Assembly: GCA_001662425.1 (NCBI GenBank)
Contig: BDDC01000010.1
Span: forward strand, 10,830 to 74,829
From: Chlamydomonas sphaeroides
Taxonomy: Eukaryota > Chlorophyta > Chlorophyceae > Chlamydomonadales > Chlamydomonadaceae
Length of the DNA stretch: 64,000 nt
Reading direction: 5' to 3'
Of this stretch, positions 22,645-32,812 are shown piece by piece (the stretch's first letter is position 1; every line of letters starts with the position of its first letter). The notes under the pieces are model-generated. The model made no database searches, was not told the origin of the DNA, and saw only the letters and a program-made list of their open reading frames with translations. The position numbers were made by a program, and so were the translations under genes.

Positions 22645-24170
22645 GCGGCAGCGCACGTGCTGGTGTGGCGGCGCTGCGTGGAATGGGCTGGGGTTTGCGA
22701 GCTGGACATTCCCAGGGTGTGGGGATGGGAGGTGGTAGACAGGTAGGGCAGCCCGCAGGGGGGCGTGAGGCAGTGGGGTGGGGCGGGGCGTTGGGACGGC
22801 GGGGCGTGCGTCAAGGAGTGCGAGGTGGGGCGGGCAGACGTATGCGGAGCCCTGGCGGGGGGCGCTGGTGTGAGCGGACGTGGCGCTGCGATGCGTGGCG
22901 AGGTGTGAGGGCGGCACCAGCGACTCCGCCTTGTGGCTCGAGACGCCTGTGGGTGTGACTCGGTGGCCTCGATTGGGCTGCGGGTAGGTCCCTGGCCAAG
23001 GCGGTCTTCGGGATGCGGCGCGCGGCCCGCCATATTAGCGGACGGTGAGCGGACTGTGCTCCGCGCGAGGCTGCACGTCGCGGCTCAGGTAAGCCCCGGG
23101 CGCTTGTGGTCCGTGGGTGGGGTTTTGGATACTCCGGGCGGTCTGTGGTCTTGCTATAGCCCCACGATACGCCTGATGCGGTACGTGGAAGTATGGGTTG
23201 TGGCGGCGCGAGGCCGCAGTTTGGTGCGGGGCACGGCAACGTGGCTGCGGTGTCGCCCGTGTGGGTCGCCGACGGGCGGCTGCTGCCCTGGCCAGCGCAC
23301 CGCAGGCTGGGCAAGGCTGGGCCTTGTGGGCGTAAGGCGGCGCTTGTGAGCCGAGGGTTGGTGGCGGCAACGGCGTGGGTCGCGCGGCCAGGTGGGATGT
23401 ATACCTCTATCGGTGGAGGCGAATGGGCACCCCACACGACCCCACCTGGATGGTGGTGGCGGCGATGGGGCCGGTCACCGCTATGCGCCAGCACCTGTTT
23501 GGTGGCGGGGGTGGCACGGCAGGGGCGCATGGTGCAGCATGGTGCCACCGTCAGGCGATGGGCAGGCGCACTGCGCATAGAGCGCCTGCATCTGCGGGGT
23601 TGCGCTGGCGGCGGCAGCACCGCATGCGCCTGAGTGCGCGGAAGCGGCAGGCACGTGGTCCTGCTGGCAGCCGGAGTCCGTTGAGGCGTGTGCATGTGTA
23701 AGCTACCGGTATGCGGGTCGCCTCGGGCCTCGGATGTCACGACGGCCAGAAGAACGGCAAGGAGCCTGCATGCAAATCCTTACTGAGGTGCTTGGGCCCT
23801 TGACGAAGGAAGCAGGTAATGGCGGCGGGCACGGTTTGTTGCACGGCAGGGACGTGTCAGTGAGGGTCAGTGTTGAGCATGTCCAGCAGTCGCTTCAGCG
23901 ACATGCTGCTCAGCGCACAAAGCGGCCCGGCTATGCAGCACATTTCGTGCATATACGCAGTCTGGTTACAGCACGATGAGCTAACCTGTCGATAGTCGCG
24001 TCGACGCGACCCCACGCGACGGACAGGACGTTGCGACGCGACCCGTACGGCAAGGCACGCCGGGCACCTTCATACAGCACATACATATTCTGAGCCTTAC
24101 ATAGACCAAGTTACTGACTCAACCTCACTGTCGAGTGAACACGTCCCCACACCTCCACCGGCCGGCAACG
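22645..24170. other. Intergenic region, TRP 3' side
   Basis: Open frames here carry no domain-like sequence. The first part is G-rich and T-poor on the + strand and may be the TRP 3' UTR; TGTAA, a candidate polyadenylation signal, occurs at 23697-23701. Near 24005-24040 short cgacgcgac repeats precede the RING-CH gene. Confidence 0.5.
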
Positions 24171-25884
24171 ATGTTCGCAGCTGATTGCTGCTGGATTTGC
24201 CTAGGCAGCTCCGACGCCGGCTCTCTTGAGCTGCCCTGCAGTTGTTCTAGATTCGTGCACCTGGCCTGCCTGTCCCGCTGGCAGCAGCAGTACGCCGGCT
24301 CAAGGCAAGTCCACACAGAATGCCTTGGACATGCCCTGACGTCGTATCGCGACAGGACCCTTGCCCGACTCTTGGCTGCCTCTTGCAAGCCCTTTGCCAA
24401 CAAAACTCCACATGCCTCTGCCGCTGATCTGCCTCCTTTCCTCCTGCCCACCCTGCAGTGACGAGCCCCACTGCCGATTCTGCGAGCAGAAGCTGCCGCC
24501 GCTGGCGGAGCCCGCTACAACCACCACAACCGACAACGGCCTCGCGCACATGACAACGACCGTGACGCCTGCCGCCCAGCTACGATCAGCGCAGCCCTCT
24601 ATTCCACCCATCCCGCAGCGCGCGTCCTCCTCCGGCGCACTGCTCCCAACGGTGCTAACGGCGACGGCATCGCTGCCGGCGGCGGCGGCTGCACTGCGGC
24701 TGCCCTTTACATGGCCAGCCCGCGACTCGGACCCCGGCAGCGGCCGCTTCCGAGGCATCAGCGCCGCGGGCGGCCGGACCTTCCACGCCGCGCACGCCCA
24801 CGACGACCGCCGGGGCTGCGGCAGCCGCAAGGTGTGGTTCGTGGAGCCGGCGGCCAGCATTGGCGGCCCCAGCAGCCAGCGCGAGCAGCAAGATCTCGCC
24901 GTGGCGTCCGCACAGACCGCGCTCCGCGCCGCCGCCGCCGCCGCGGCGGTCGCGTGCCAGTCCACCGGCAGCGACGCTGGAGACGCAGGCGCCGCCGGCG
25001 CCTGCCCGTCGTCGGCGCTGATGGCGCAGCTGGCACGGCCGTCGCGCCCTGTGACGGGCGCGAGCCGCAAGGCCGGGCCCGGCGGTGCGACGCAGCTCGT
25101 GGGCGTGCAGAACGCGTGGAGCATGGAGCTGAGCCCCTTCCTGGAGTACGAGCAAGTGACGAGCCCGACCGCGGTGGCGCTGTCGGCAGTGGCCGAGCAG
25201 CGGCGCGAGCAGGAGCGGCTGGCGGCGGTGCGGCGCAGCCTGTCCATCCGGGCCGCCACGGCCGGCGGCGCGCCCGAGGCGCCTGCCGGCGGCGGCACGG
25301 CGTCGCCCGTGTACGCGGACACGCGGCGGTCCATGAACAGCGCGCGGCCCTGGATGCGGCAGGCGTCTGAAGACGGCTGCGGGACTGCGTCCGGAGGCGC
25401 GGACGCGGCGCCAGGCGCCAGTGGAGGCGGCGGCGGCGGCGGCGGCGGCAGCAGCTTGCAGATGGCGCAGCTCCGGGCGCAGCTGGATAAGCTGCCCAAC
25501 GTGAGCCCTAGCTCAGCCGAGTGGGCGGAGCGGCGCGACGCCATCAAGCGCCGGCTCAACGGCAGGATTCTGGTGCGTGACCAGGCTGCGGCTGGGGCCA
25601 GCGGCGTGTTCCATGGGAGTGGCGGGGGCTGCGGCGGCTGCTCGGCGCACGGGCATCGGGCGGGCGGACGAGGGAAACGACGTGAGCGATTTGCGGGGCA
25701 GCTGCGGGCCACGCGCCAAGCAGCTGCCCCGGTATGTGTGCCCCGTGCTGATGCGCGCCGCGCCCTGGCTCCCTCGCTTGCTTGGTGGCCGCAGGCGGGC
25801 GACCTGGCGGGTGTGGTGGAGCACCTGCGCGACGTGCGGGAGATCCCCTTTGCCGAGCGCCGAGCGCAGCAGTGGCAGTGCTGA
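24171..25884 (+). CDS. RING-CH (RINGv) zinc-finger protein, copy 1
   Basis: Three exons (24171-24304, 24459-25572, 25795-25884) give 445 residues. The N-terminus is a C4HC3 RING-variant finger: CCWICL, then CSCSRFVHLACLSRW, then after the intron the last Cys pair in HCRFC. The first residues are the finger itself, so there is almost no N-terminal extension. RING-CH domains recruit E2 enzymes, and most family members (MARCH type) are membrane E3 ubiquitin ligases. Here no convincing transmembrane helix follows. Instead about 370 residues are Ala/Gly-rich low complexity with a nine-Gly run, ending in a short charged helix (AGDLAGVVEHLRDVREIPF). Intron 1 is GC-AG (AG|gcaagt). Substrate unknown. 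It is paralogous to the gene at 27319. Confidence 0.87.
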
Positions 25885-27318
25885 GGGGACGCAAGCTGTT
25901 GCGCCCGGATGGCCCTCGCCCTGCGGACCGCCGTCGGCGCTGCGGGTGCGGCGCACTGGCGTTGTGGGGCGGCACACCTCGTTGTCTGGGTCGGCATGGA
26001 TGGAACGCATGGCGCACCTCGACGATGTTCGTTATGTTGACGATCGACTGCGTACTCATGATGTGGGGGCGCATAAGCCTGGATAAGCCCTTGATGCAGC
26101 CCTGGCAATCCCGACATGCATGAGGCGCTTTTGCGCTATGGGTTGAAGAGCTGTTGCATGGCGGCGGTTGGTGGCGGCGCAGGGCGGACGGATCCTGACG
26201 GATCATACTATTTGAGGCCGCGCTGCGGTGCTTGAGTTGCTCGCTGGAAGATGCGCAGCGTGGAGGGCTTGCGCCAGCCCTGGTCGACGCGGTTCTCATG
26301 CTCGTGTACGTACCGTAGTATTGCTGAAGCGGCGGTGCAGGATGGGTGCTTCAGGACCGTCGATAGGTAAAATGGGTGTTCCTACATGGCCATTCATGGC
26401 AAATAAAGCACGTACTCAGGCATGTGAGCTTGAGTGAACGCTGCTAACGGTTGGGGGTTGCAGCTTCCGCGGTGGTTGCTGGAGCACGGCCGATGCTGGG
26501 CTGGCACGGGGGCACTGCCCTGGGCTTGGCGCGGCTAGGCGGGGACGCGGCCACAGCCGCACAGGCCGGCCGGCCAAAGCCCCGGCTCCTAGGAGGCAAT
26601 AATGTAAGCACTCCAAGCCTGATCGTCTGAGCTGTCAGGTGTTCTGCCAATCGGCCGAGTGGGTGAGGTGCGCTGGAGACAGGAAGGCAGACAGCTAGCT
26701 GAGCGGCTGGCGCCCTGCTGCTGTGGAGCCACTGGCAGTCCAGGCCATTTGCAGGGGTGCAGGGCAGCTTATCGCTCGTAGGGAAAGGTGTCCAAGGTCA
26801 GGACCGAGACCTGGGGACGAGACCTGGGGAGTCCCCAGCTACGGCTGTGGGCCTGGTGGGGGCAGTGCAGTGAGCGGGGTTGGGGTGGACCGCCAGATCT
26901 GTGCGCTGATTTTTGATTGCACTTCGTCGCAGTCAGTGGACGAGTTTGCAAATGGTGGGTTTCTCCGCGACACGGCCTGGCCGTGTCAGGTGGGCCGGTC
27001 ACCGGGCATGCCAGTCGCGGCGACATGCCGGGCAGTGCGCACGTGCGGGGCCCCGGGCCAACTGCCCAGCACCAGCTATGTCAGCATTATTCAGCGGCAT
27101 TAACCACCCGACTAGCGGCCTGGCGTGGCCTCGTCGTGTCGACGCGACTGCCGCCGACAGGACGCCCGTACGCGAGCCGACCGCGCCTCGCGGCTACAAA
27201 ATCTCCGCTCGCCTGCGCCCAGAGCATCAAGCAGCATAAACGTAGCAAGCTAAGACAGCCCAACTCACCTTCTTTTGCCCAGTTAGCGCACTCGCTCTCA
27301 CCAATCGCTCGCCCCGAC
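25885..27318. other. Intergenic region between the two RING-CH paralogs
   Basis: I find no coding sequence with domain support. TGTAA at 26603-26607 could serve copy 1. A short self-repeat (gaccgagacctgggga / gacgagacctggggag) lies near 26800-26835. The final 130 bases upstream of 27319 are the presumed promoter of copy 2. Confidence 0.5.
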
Positions 27319-27719
27319 ATGTCGGCCCCCGACTGCTGCTGGATCTGCCTGGGCGGCTCCGAGGCCGGCACCCTGGAGCAGCCCTGCAAGTGCCCAAGAC
27401 TTGTGCACCTGGCCTGCCTGGGCCGCTGGCAGTTGCAGTCCGCCGGCCGCAGGCAAGTTGACATTCCACGGGGACACGACGGGGGTCGTATCATGTCGCG
27501 ACCTCGTAGGGGAGGCTACTCTTGTCGCCTGCCCCCGACAATGCCCTCGCCACTCTGTTGTATGCATCTTACCATCGCCCCTATCCATCCCTGCCCCTGC
27601 CCGCCCCACAGTGAGGAGTCCAACTGCCGCTTCTGCGCNNNNNNNNNNTTCCTTGTGCTCGAGGTGCCGCGAGGATTCGCGGTAACCCCTTCAAACTTTA
27701 GAGCACCGCTGTAATGCAA
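27319..27719 (+). CDS. RING-CH (RINGv) zinc-finger protein, copy 2, interrupted by assembly gap
   Basis: Exon 1 (27319-27452) is 134 nt, exactly as in copy 1, and encodes the same C4HC3 half-finger (CCWICLGGSEAGTLEQPCKC, then RLVHLACLGRW). It ends at the same phase with the same GC donor (AG|gcaagt). Exon 2 starts at 27612 and completes the zinc ligands (NCRFC), then runs into ten Ns at 27639-27648. Downstream of the gap the two possible frames stop within about 70 bases, so either the gap hides most of the gene or the copy is truncated. The extent after 27638 is uncertain. Presumed E3 ligase by family; no other function is readable. Confidence 0.75.
27639..27648. other. Assembly gap (10 N)
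   Basis: Ten undetermined bases lie inside exon 2 of RING-CH copy 2. A run of ten is often a placeholder of unknown length, so the tail of this paralog may be missing from the assembly. Confidence 0.95.
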
Positions 27720-28749
27720 GACGAATGCCTAAGTCACGGTGCTCTTCTTACTAGGCCTCGGCTGCCCACGTGGCCCGACGATCTCGCCAAACCCCAAGAA
27801 CTGCTTACTACACGCGAGCGCACTGTATTCGTGTTCCGTAATATCACATGAAATGCATGCGGCCTGCACGGTGCATCCTGGCCCAACCAAACATGTCCAT
27901 GGCTTCAAGGCATGCGTCTACAGCCAGCGGGGAGGAGCCCCGTGAACCACGGCGCACAACTGGAAGCGCAGCGTCAATGCTCAGCAGCCGCTGGTCCCGG
28001 GCCCCGGGCGGTCTGGCCCAGCGCCGGTCGCCTGGGGCTCCTGGGGCCGCCTGGGGGCAGGCACGGCGACCGTGGCACGGTAGCTCGGCTGCGCAAATTC
28101 GGTGCTGCTTATGCCCCTTCTGCCTCTACGAATTCCGCCTGCCGGATGACAGCTGCAGTCCGGCGGACTCGGGTGTGCCGAGACAGTGTGGGCTGGTGCT
28201 CTCGGACGGGCCGCGCGGCACTTGGCCTCCACATACCCAACTGCGCACGTTCACCGGCTCCAGCCCAACAACGACAACGGCGCCGTCAGCGTCCACAACT
28301 CTATCCGTGACGCAGTGCTGCAGACGCCCTTACACACGCTACCGCAGCTCCCAAGCAAGGAGCCGAGCCCCAGCATCGGCCCCTCGGCCAAGCCCACAGC
28401 ACAGCCCCTCCTCGCCACCACCAGCCAGCCGGCTGCCGCACCAGCAGCCGCAGCTGCAGCACTGTTTGTCATCTGCGCGGACGCACGTGGCAGAGCGCGA
28501 AACGCTCAACCTCGTTGAGTTGCAGCCGACGCCGACGCCACCACCTGCCATCTGCGCACATCTGACACAGCCCACGCCCGCGACCACCCAGCTTGCTCGA
28601 CGCGGACCTCGCTGACTCTCTCTCCCAACTCCCCGCCTGGCTCCCTACCGCCGCCCCCACCCCATCCCACCGGCCGGACGCCAGCTGCCGTCGTCCCAAT
28701 CCGCCCTCCTCTCCGCCACACTCCCCACTCACCAGCGCCGGCCCCCGCC
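27720..28749. other. Upstream region of the glycosyltransferase gene
   Basis: About 1 kb without a supportable gene. The last 250 bases upstream of the ATG at 28750 are C-rich and probably contain the 5' UTR. Confidence 0.45.
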
Positions 28750-31700
28750 ATGACCGTGCTGCTGCAACGACCCACGGGCCGCTCCCTGCTGCCCGTGCTG
28801 CCCGTGTGCCTGGCCGGCATCCTGCTCTGTGCCATGATCGTCAATCTGTCCGCCATGATCCACGACGTCCGGCCACTGACACGCGGCACCAACCCTAGCG
28901 GCGCCACCGCCACCCTTGCCGCTCGCGTGGTGTCGGCGGCGCCCGACGGCGCCGCCCCTGGCGGCGGCGGCGGCATGGGCGGCGACCGGCTCGGTCGCGT
29001 GCACCTGCTACAGCTGCCGGACGAGGACCTGCCGCACACACGAGACGTGGCCGACCCACGGGACGAGGCGGCCGCGGAGGTTGCGGCTGTGGGCAGTGTT
29101 GAGGCAGGCGTGCAGTTGCTGCCGCTGCCGCTGGCCGGCAGCACTGAGGGTGCCCCGGCAGCGGAGGCAGTCGCGGCGACCAGCCGGCGGCGGTTGGAGC
29201 AGGAACAAGGCGGCGGCAGCAAGGTGGCGGCGGCGGCGGCGGCGGCGGGGACGCGTGGCGAGTCCCCTCGAAAGGACCGGCAGCCAGCGGCGCCGCTGAC
29301 GGAGCAGCAGGTCCGGTGGAGCGTGTCAGACCTGCCAGGCGTCACCGTGCTGCCGTACGAGCAGTACAAGTACGACCTGGCCATGTCCAGCGGCTACAGG
29401 TACGGCGGTGCATCCGCGCCGTGCGGTGGCTGCTAGCGGCTGCGCCAACGCCACGGTCCCGCGCCTCCAATGGCCGCGTGCCCAAGACCTTGGCGAGCCG
29501 CAGGCCTTATCCTGTCAGACCTTGCACACCACCGCTTCCCTTCTCCTCCTGCCCCTGCCGCGCCGAGATACTCCACCCTGGACCCATTCGCCCTTCTCCC
29601 TAACCGCCTGTAATGAACGACCTGCCCCGCAGGCCGCAGTTCGGCGCCACCTTCTCCTCCTGCCTGGTGGGCCTCATGGCCAGCGGCGCCCTGGGCGCCT
29701 CCTCCTCCCGCCTGCACCTGCTGCTAAACGACGCGCGGCTGCTCAACTTCAGCGTCGTACACAACCTGGCCCACATGGGCAGCAGGGTGGCGATTAGGTA
29801 GGCGTCACACGGGGTGGGCGCTGGGAAGGTGGGCAGCAGGCTGGCGGGGCGCTGCCACCTGCTGGATGGGTGCGTGCGCGGCTGTGCAGTGCCGCACGGG
29901 ACCAGGCAACGGGGCCAGGCAGGTGCGCAGGTGAGCGCGGCCAAGATGGCCGCGGCCCCTGGCCTGAAGAGCCGTCCGTGCTGACCGCCCCTGTGCCGCC
30001 CGCCTGCTGCGTGCACAGCGTGTACGACATGGAGGGCGCCTCCACGTCCATGCGCGCCCGCAACACCTTTTACCAGTTGGGTGCGCGCCCCGCAAAGAGG
30101 CAGCCGGGGCATGGGCCGGATAGTTGGGGCGGCCTGGCGCGGAGGCCGCGGACCGCACGCGGGGCCCTCAGCGCCTTTTTCGGGGTCGTGGCTTGCTCTG
30201 CGGAAAGGCCGCAAGCGCGAGCCTGACGCGGCCATGCGGAGCTCGGGCTAGGACAGGGCAACGAGGCGCAGCCGGCCGGCCACTTGGCCGGCCGGTCGCC
30301 ACGCCGGCACGCCCCGCCAGGTGGCCCGCTGCACGCGAGGAGGCCGCTAGCCGCACGGCCGTCCCCGCTGGGCGCTGAGCCCGCTCCTCCTGCCGCGCCC
30401 GGCCCCCGCCGCAGCCTCCTGCGCGCGCCCGACTTTCAGCCCGGGGCCCCCGTGGCGCCACCCGCCTCCCAGCCCGGGCCGCGCCGCAACTCAGGTCCCG
30501 GCCCGCGGCGCTGGGTGGGCGTGGTGGCTGAGCCGAGCCGCGAGTCCGACCTGCCGGCTGTGTTCCTGGAAGACGACGTGTGGCCGGTGGACGACTTCCC
30601 GCGCAAGGTGCGCGCGGCTGCGTGGCTCAGGGGCGGGTTACGGCAGGCTGCGGGGGGCTGCGCCTGGCGGGGCTGCTGCTGCCACTGCGGGGGCGGGCGG
30701 CCTGGCGCTGCTGGCCTCCGGGGATGCGATGGTGGGGCTGCGCGGTGGTCGCGGGGCTGGGCTGAGCTGGGCCAGGCTAGGATACACTTTCCTTTCTAAG
30801 AGTTATACTCAAGGGGAGCTTGCAGCCCTGGGCGCGGTTTTATCATGCTTTTCGGGGGCAACCCTAGGCCCTAGGCGCGGCCCACCATGCGCCCACGTGC
30901 AGACGACAGTCCATCACAAAGATATACGTTCAATATGGAAACATATAAGTTTGCCGATGGGCACTGACGGCCCTAGGTGGCGCCCACCATGCGCCCGCGT
31001 GCAGATGCGCCATGTGGCTGCCTCGGCGGCGTACCGCTCCGGCGGCCGGCCGTTCGTGGTCAAGCTCTACCTCAACAGCGGCAAGTACGGCCCGCCCGCC
31101 GCCATACGGGCGCAGCACGCGGCCGCCTGCAACGCCACGCCCACGGTGCGAGCGGCGCCCTCTGCCAGGCATGTGTTGCGGCATGCACCCCTACACCTAC
31201 GACTCATGTGTGTAGATGCTAGCATCACAACGCCCACGCCCAACGGTCCCTCGCCCCCGCGCCTCGCCGGATGCCACATGGCCTACGCGCCACCCGCCGC
31301 AGGCATTCGCTCTGGGCCCCAAGCCCGCCGCCGCGCTGGCCACCGCCGTCGGGCCCAACCCAGGGCACGCGGTCCTGCTGACGGCCCCCTCCGCCGCGGC
31401 CGCAGCCCCGCGGGCCGCCGGCAGCGGGTCGGACGGCGGCGGCGGCGGCGGCCGCTCGATCAGCAAGGCCGCGCCGCAGGCAGGCGAGGAGGACGACCAA
31501 GACGAGGGCGGGGAGGAGGCGATGCGCGGCTACCGGGCCAAGCCGCGAGCGTACCGCTGGGGCGCGCAGGGGCTATACTTCTCCGACGGCAGGCTGCGGC
31601 GGCGGCTGGCGGACTGCTTCCTGCAGGTGCCGGGGTGCCAGCCTGGGCATGTTGGGGCCGGCGGTGCGAGGCGCGGTTGGGAGGGGCAGGAGGCCTGGGA

Positions 31701-32227
31701 GCCAGGGGGAAGAATGCAGGCGGGATGGCGCATTGACCTGGAGCGCTGCTAACCAATTGTGCACCCTCGTCGTACTGTCGTACTGCCGCAGTATACCGAC
31801 AAGAAGTACGAGAAGTACCGCCGTTACAAGGTACGGCGACGGGCCCGGTTGCCCACTCCGTCGGCGCGCTATCGGCCCGTCCCGCCCCGGCTGCACCCCG
31901 GGTGCGGCACTCTCGGCCCCACCAGCAGGCAGCAGCACGCCGCGCACCGCTGCCCCATAACCGACCAGCTGCCCCGCCTGCCTGCGTGCCTGGCCCCACC
32001 CAAGCCCCTCCAACTCCACCCCGCCCCCTCAGGACTGGCCGCTCAAGACGTGCCTAGCGGACATGGGCGTGGCCTCGTACGACTCGGGCCGCTCGCTGCT
32101 GCAGCACATCGGGGCCTCTAGCTCGCTGTTTGGGGGCCCCGACGCCAACACGCGCTACCACCGCGCCTGCAGCTTCCCCTTTGTGGAGCGCCTGCCGGCC
32201 GAGGACGACCCGCGCGACTGGTTCTGA
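28750..32227 (+). CDS. Type II membrane GT-A glycosyltransferase, PGAP4/MGAT4-like
   Basis: Eight exons (28750-29399, 29633-29797, 30019-30080, 30495-30607, 31005-31145, 31303-31626, 31792-31830, 32033-32227) join in frame to 562 residues. One N-terminal membrane anchor (LPVLPVCLAGILLCAMIVNL) and a low-complexity stem suggest a Golgi or ER type II protein. The catalytic part shows an acidic metal-binding motif (VFLEDDVWPVDDF), a following FVVKLYLNSGKYG segment, and a C-terminal LLQHIGASSSLFG. This order resembles PGAP4 (GPI-GalNAc transferase) and MGAT4 (GT54), which share LEDD, VKLY and QH(I/V)G..SSL elements. Donor and acceptor sugars cannot be read from sequence. A Gly/Ala/acidic insertion sits before the C-terminal part. 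The acceptor of exon 5 is duplicated (see 30867-31004). Confidence 0.62.
30867..31004 (+). repeat. Duplicated 3' splice-site segment
   Basis: The 36 bases at 30867-30902 and 30969-31004 match at 32 of 36 positions. Each ends in a usable acceptor (gtgcag). The segment between is AT-richer than its surroundings. Using the upstream acceptor would add 102 in-frame nucleotides without a stop to exon 5 of the glycosyltransferase gene. Confidence 0.8.
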
Positions 32228-32749
32228 GCTGGGCGCGGCGCGCTGGGATTGCGGCGCGTGCGTGTGTACGTGTGTACGCGTGCGCTGTGGGCGGGGAGGG
32301 AGGAGGGAAGGGACGGGGAGGAGTCTGCGGGGAGGCACGCACGGTTGCGTGTTGGTGGGCCGGGGGCTTGAGGGAGAGCGCTCGGAGCATAGGGCATGGT
32401 GGGACAGCTGCGGCGTGCAGGGCTAGTGCCACGGCGCTTCATGGCAGAAGAGAGCTGCGAAGTGGCAGATGTGCGGAGTGGCGGAAGAGCTGCGGGCGTT
32501 GGAGGAGGGCTCACATGGCAAGAGCAGCGTGTGAATGGGCTGTGAGGGACAGGAGAGCGCACCTGGCGGACGGCGTACACAGGCCCGCGCTGCGTTGCTG
32601 GATTCACGGGCGCGGTTCAGGGGTACTGCCAAGCTTGCTTTGTGGACACATGCTTGGTCCCCTTCATTGCGGCGGGGCTGGGAGGCCCTCCAGGCCGTGA
32701 GTGTCGTACTGCTGCGGCGCTGCCTGTACGCCAGTGGTAGACAGCATCC

Positions 32750-32754
32750 TTACA
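32750..32754 (-). terminator. Candidate TGTAA polyadenylation signal of the bestrophin gene
   Basis: TGTAA on the minus strand, about 60 bases after the bestrophin stop codon. TGTAA is the usual poly(A) signal in chlorophyte algae. Confidence 0.45.
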
Positions 32755-32812
32755 CAACCCACGGGTGAGGGTATCCCCGACCCCTGCAATAACAGCCCAC
32801 GGGGCCCCGCCG

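Noticed and set aside
23154..23740. Overlapping open frames on both strands downstream of the TRP gene
   Set aside because: Gly/Arg/Trp-rich on one strand and Pro/His-rich on the other, as expected of non-coding GC-rich DNA.
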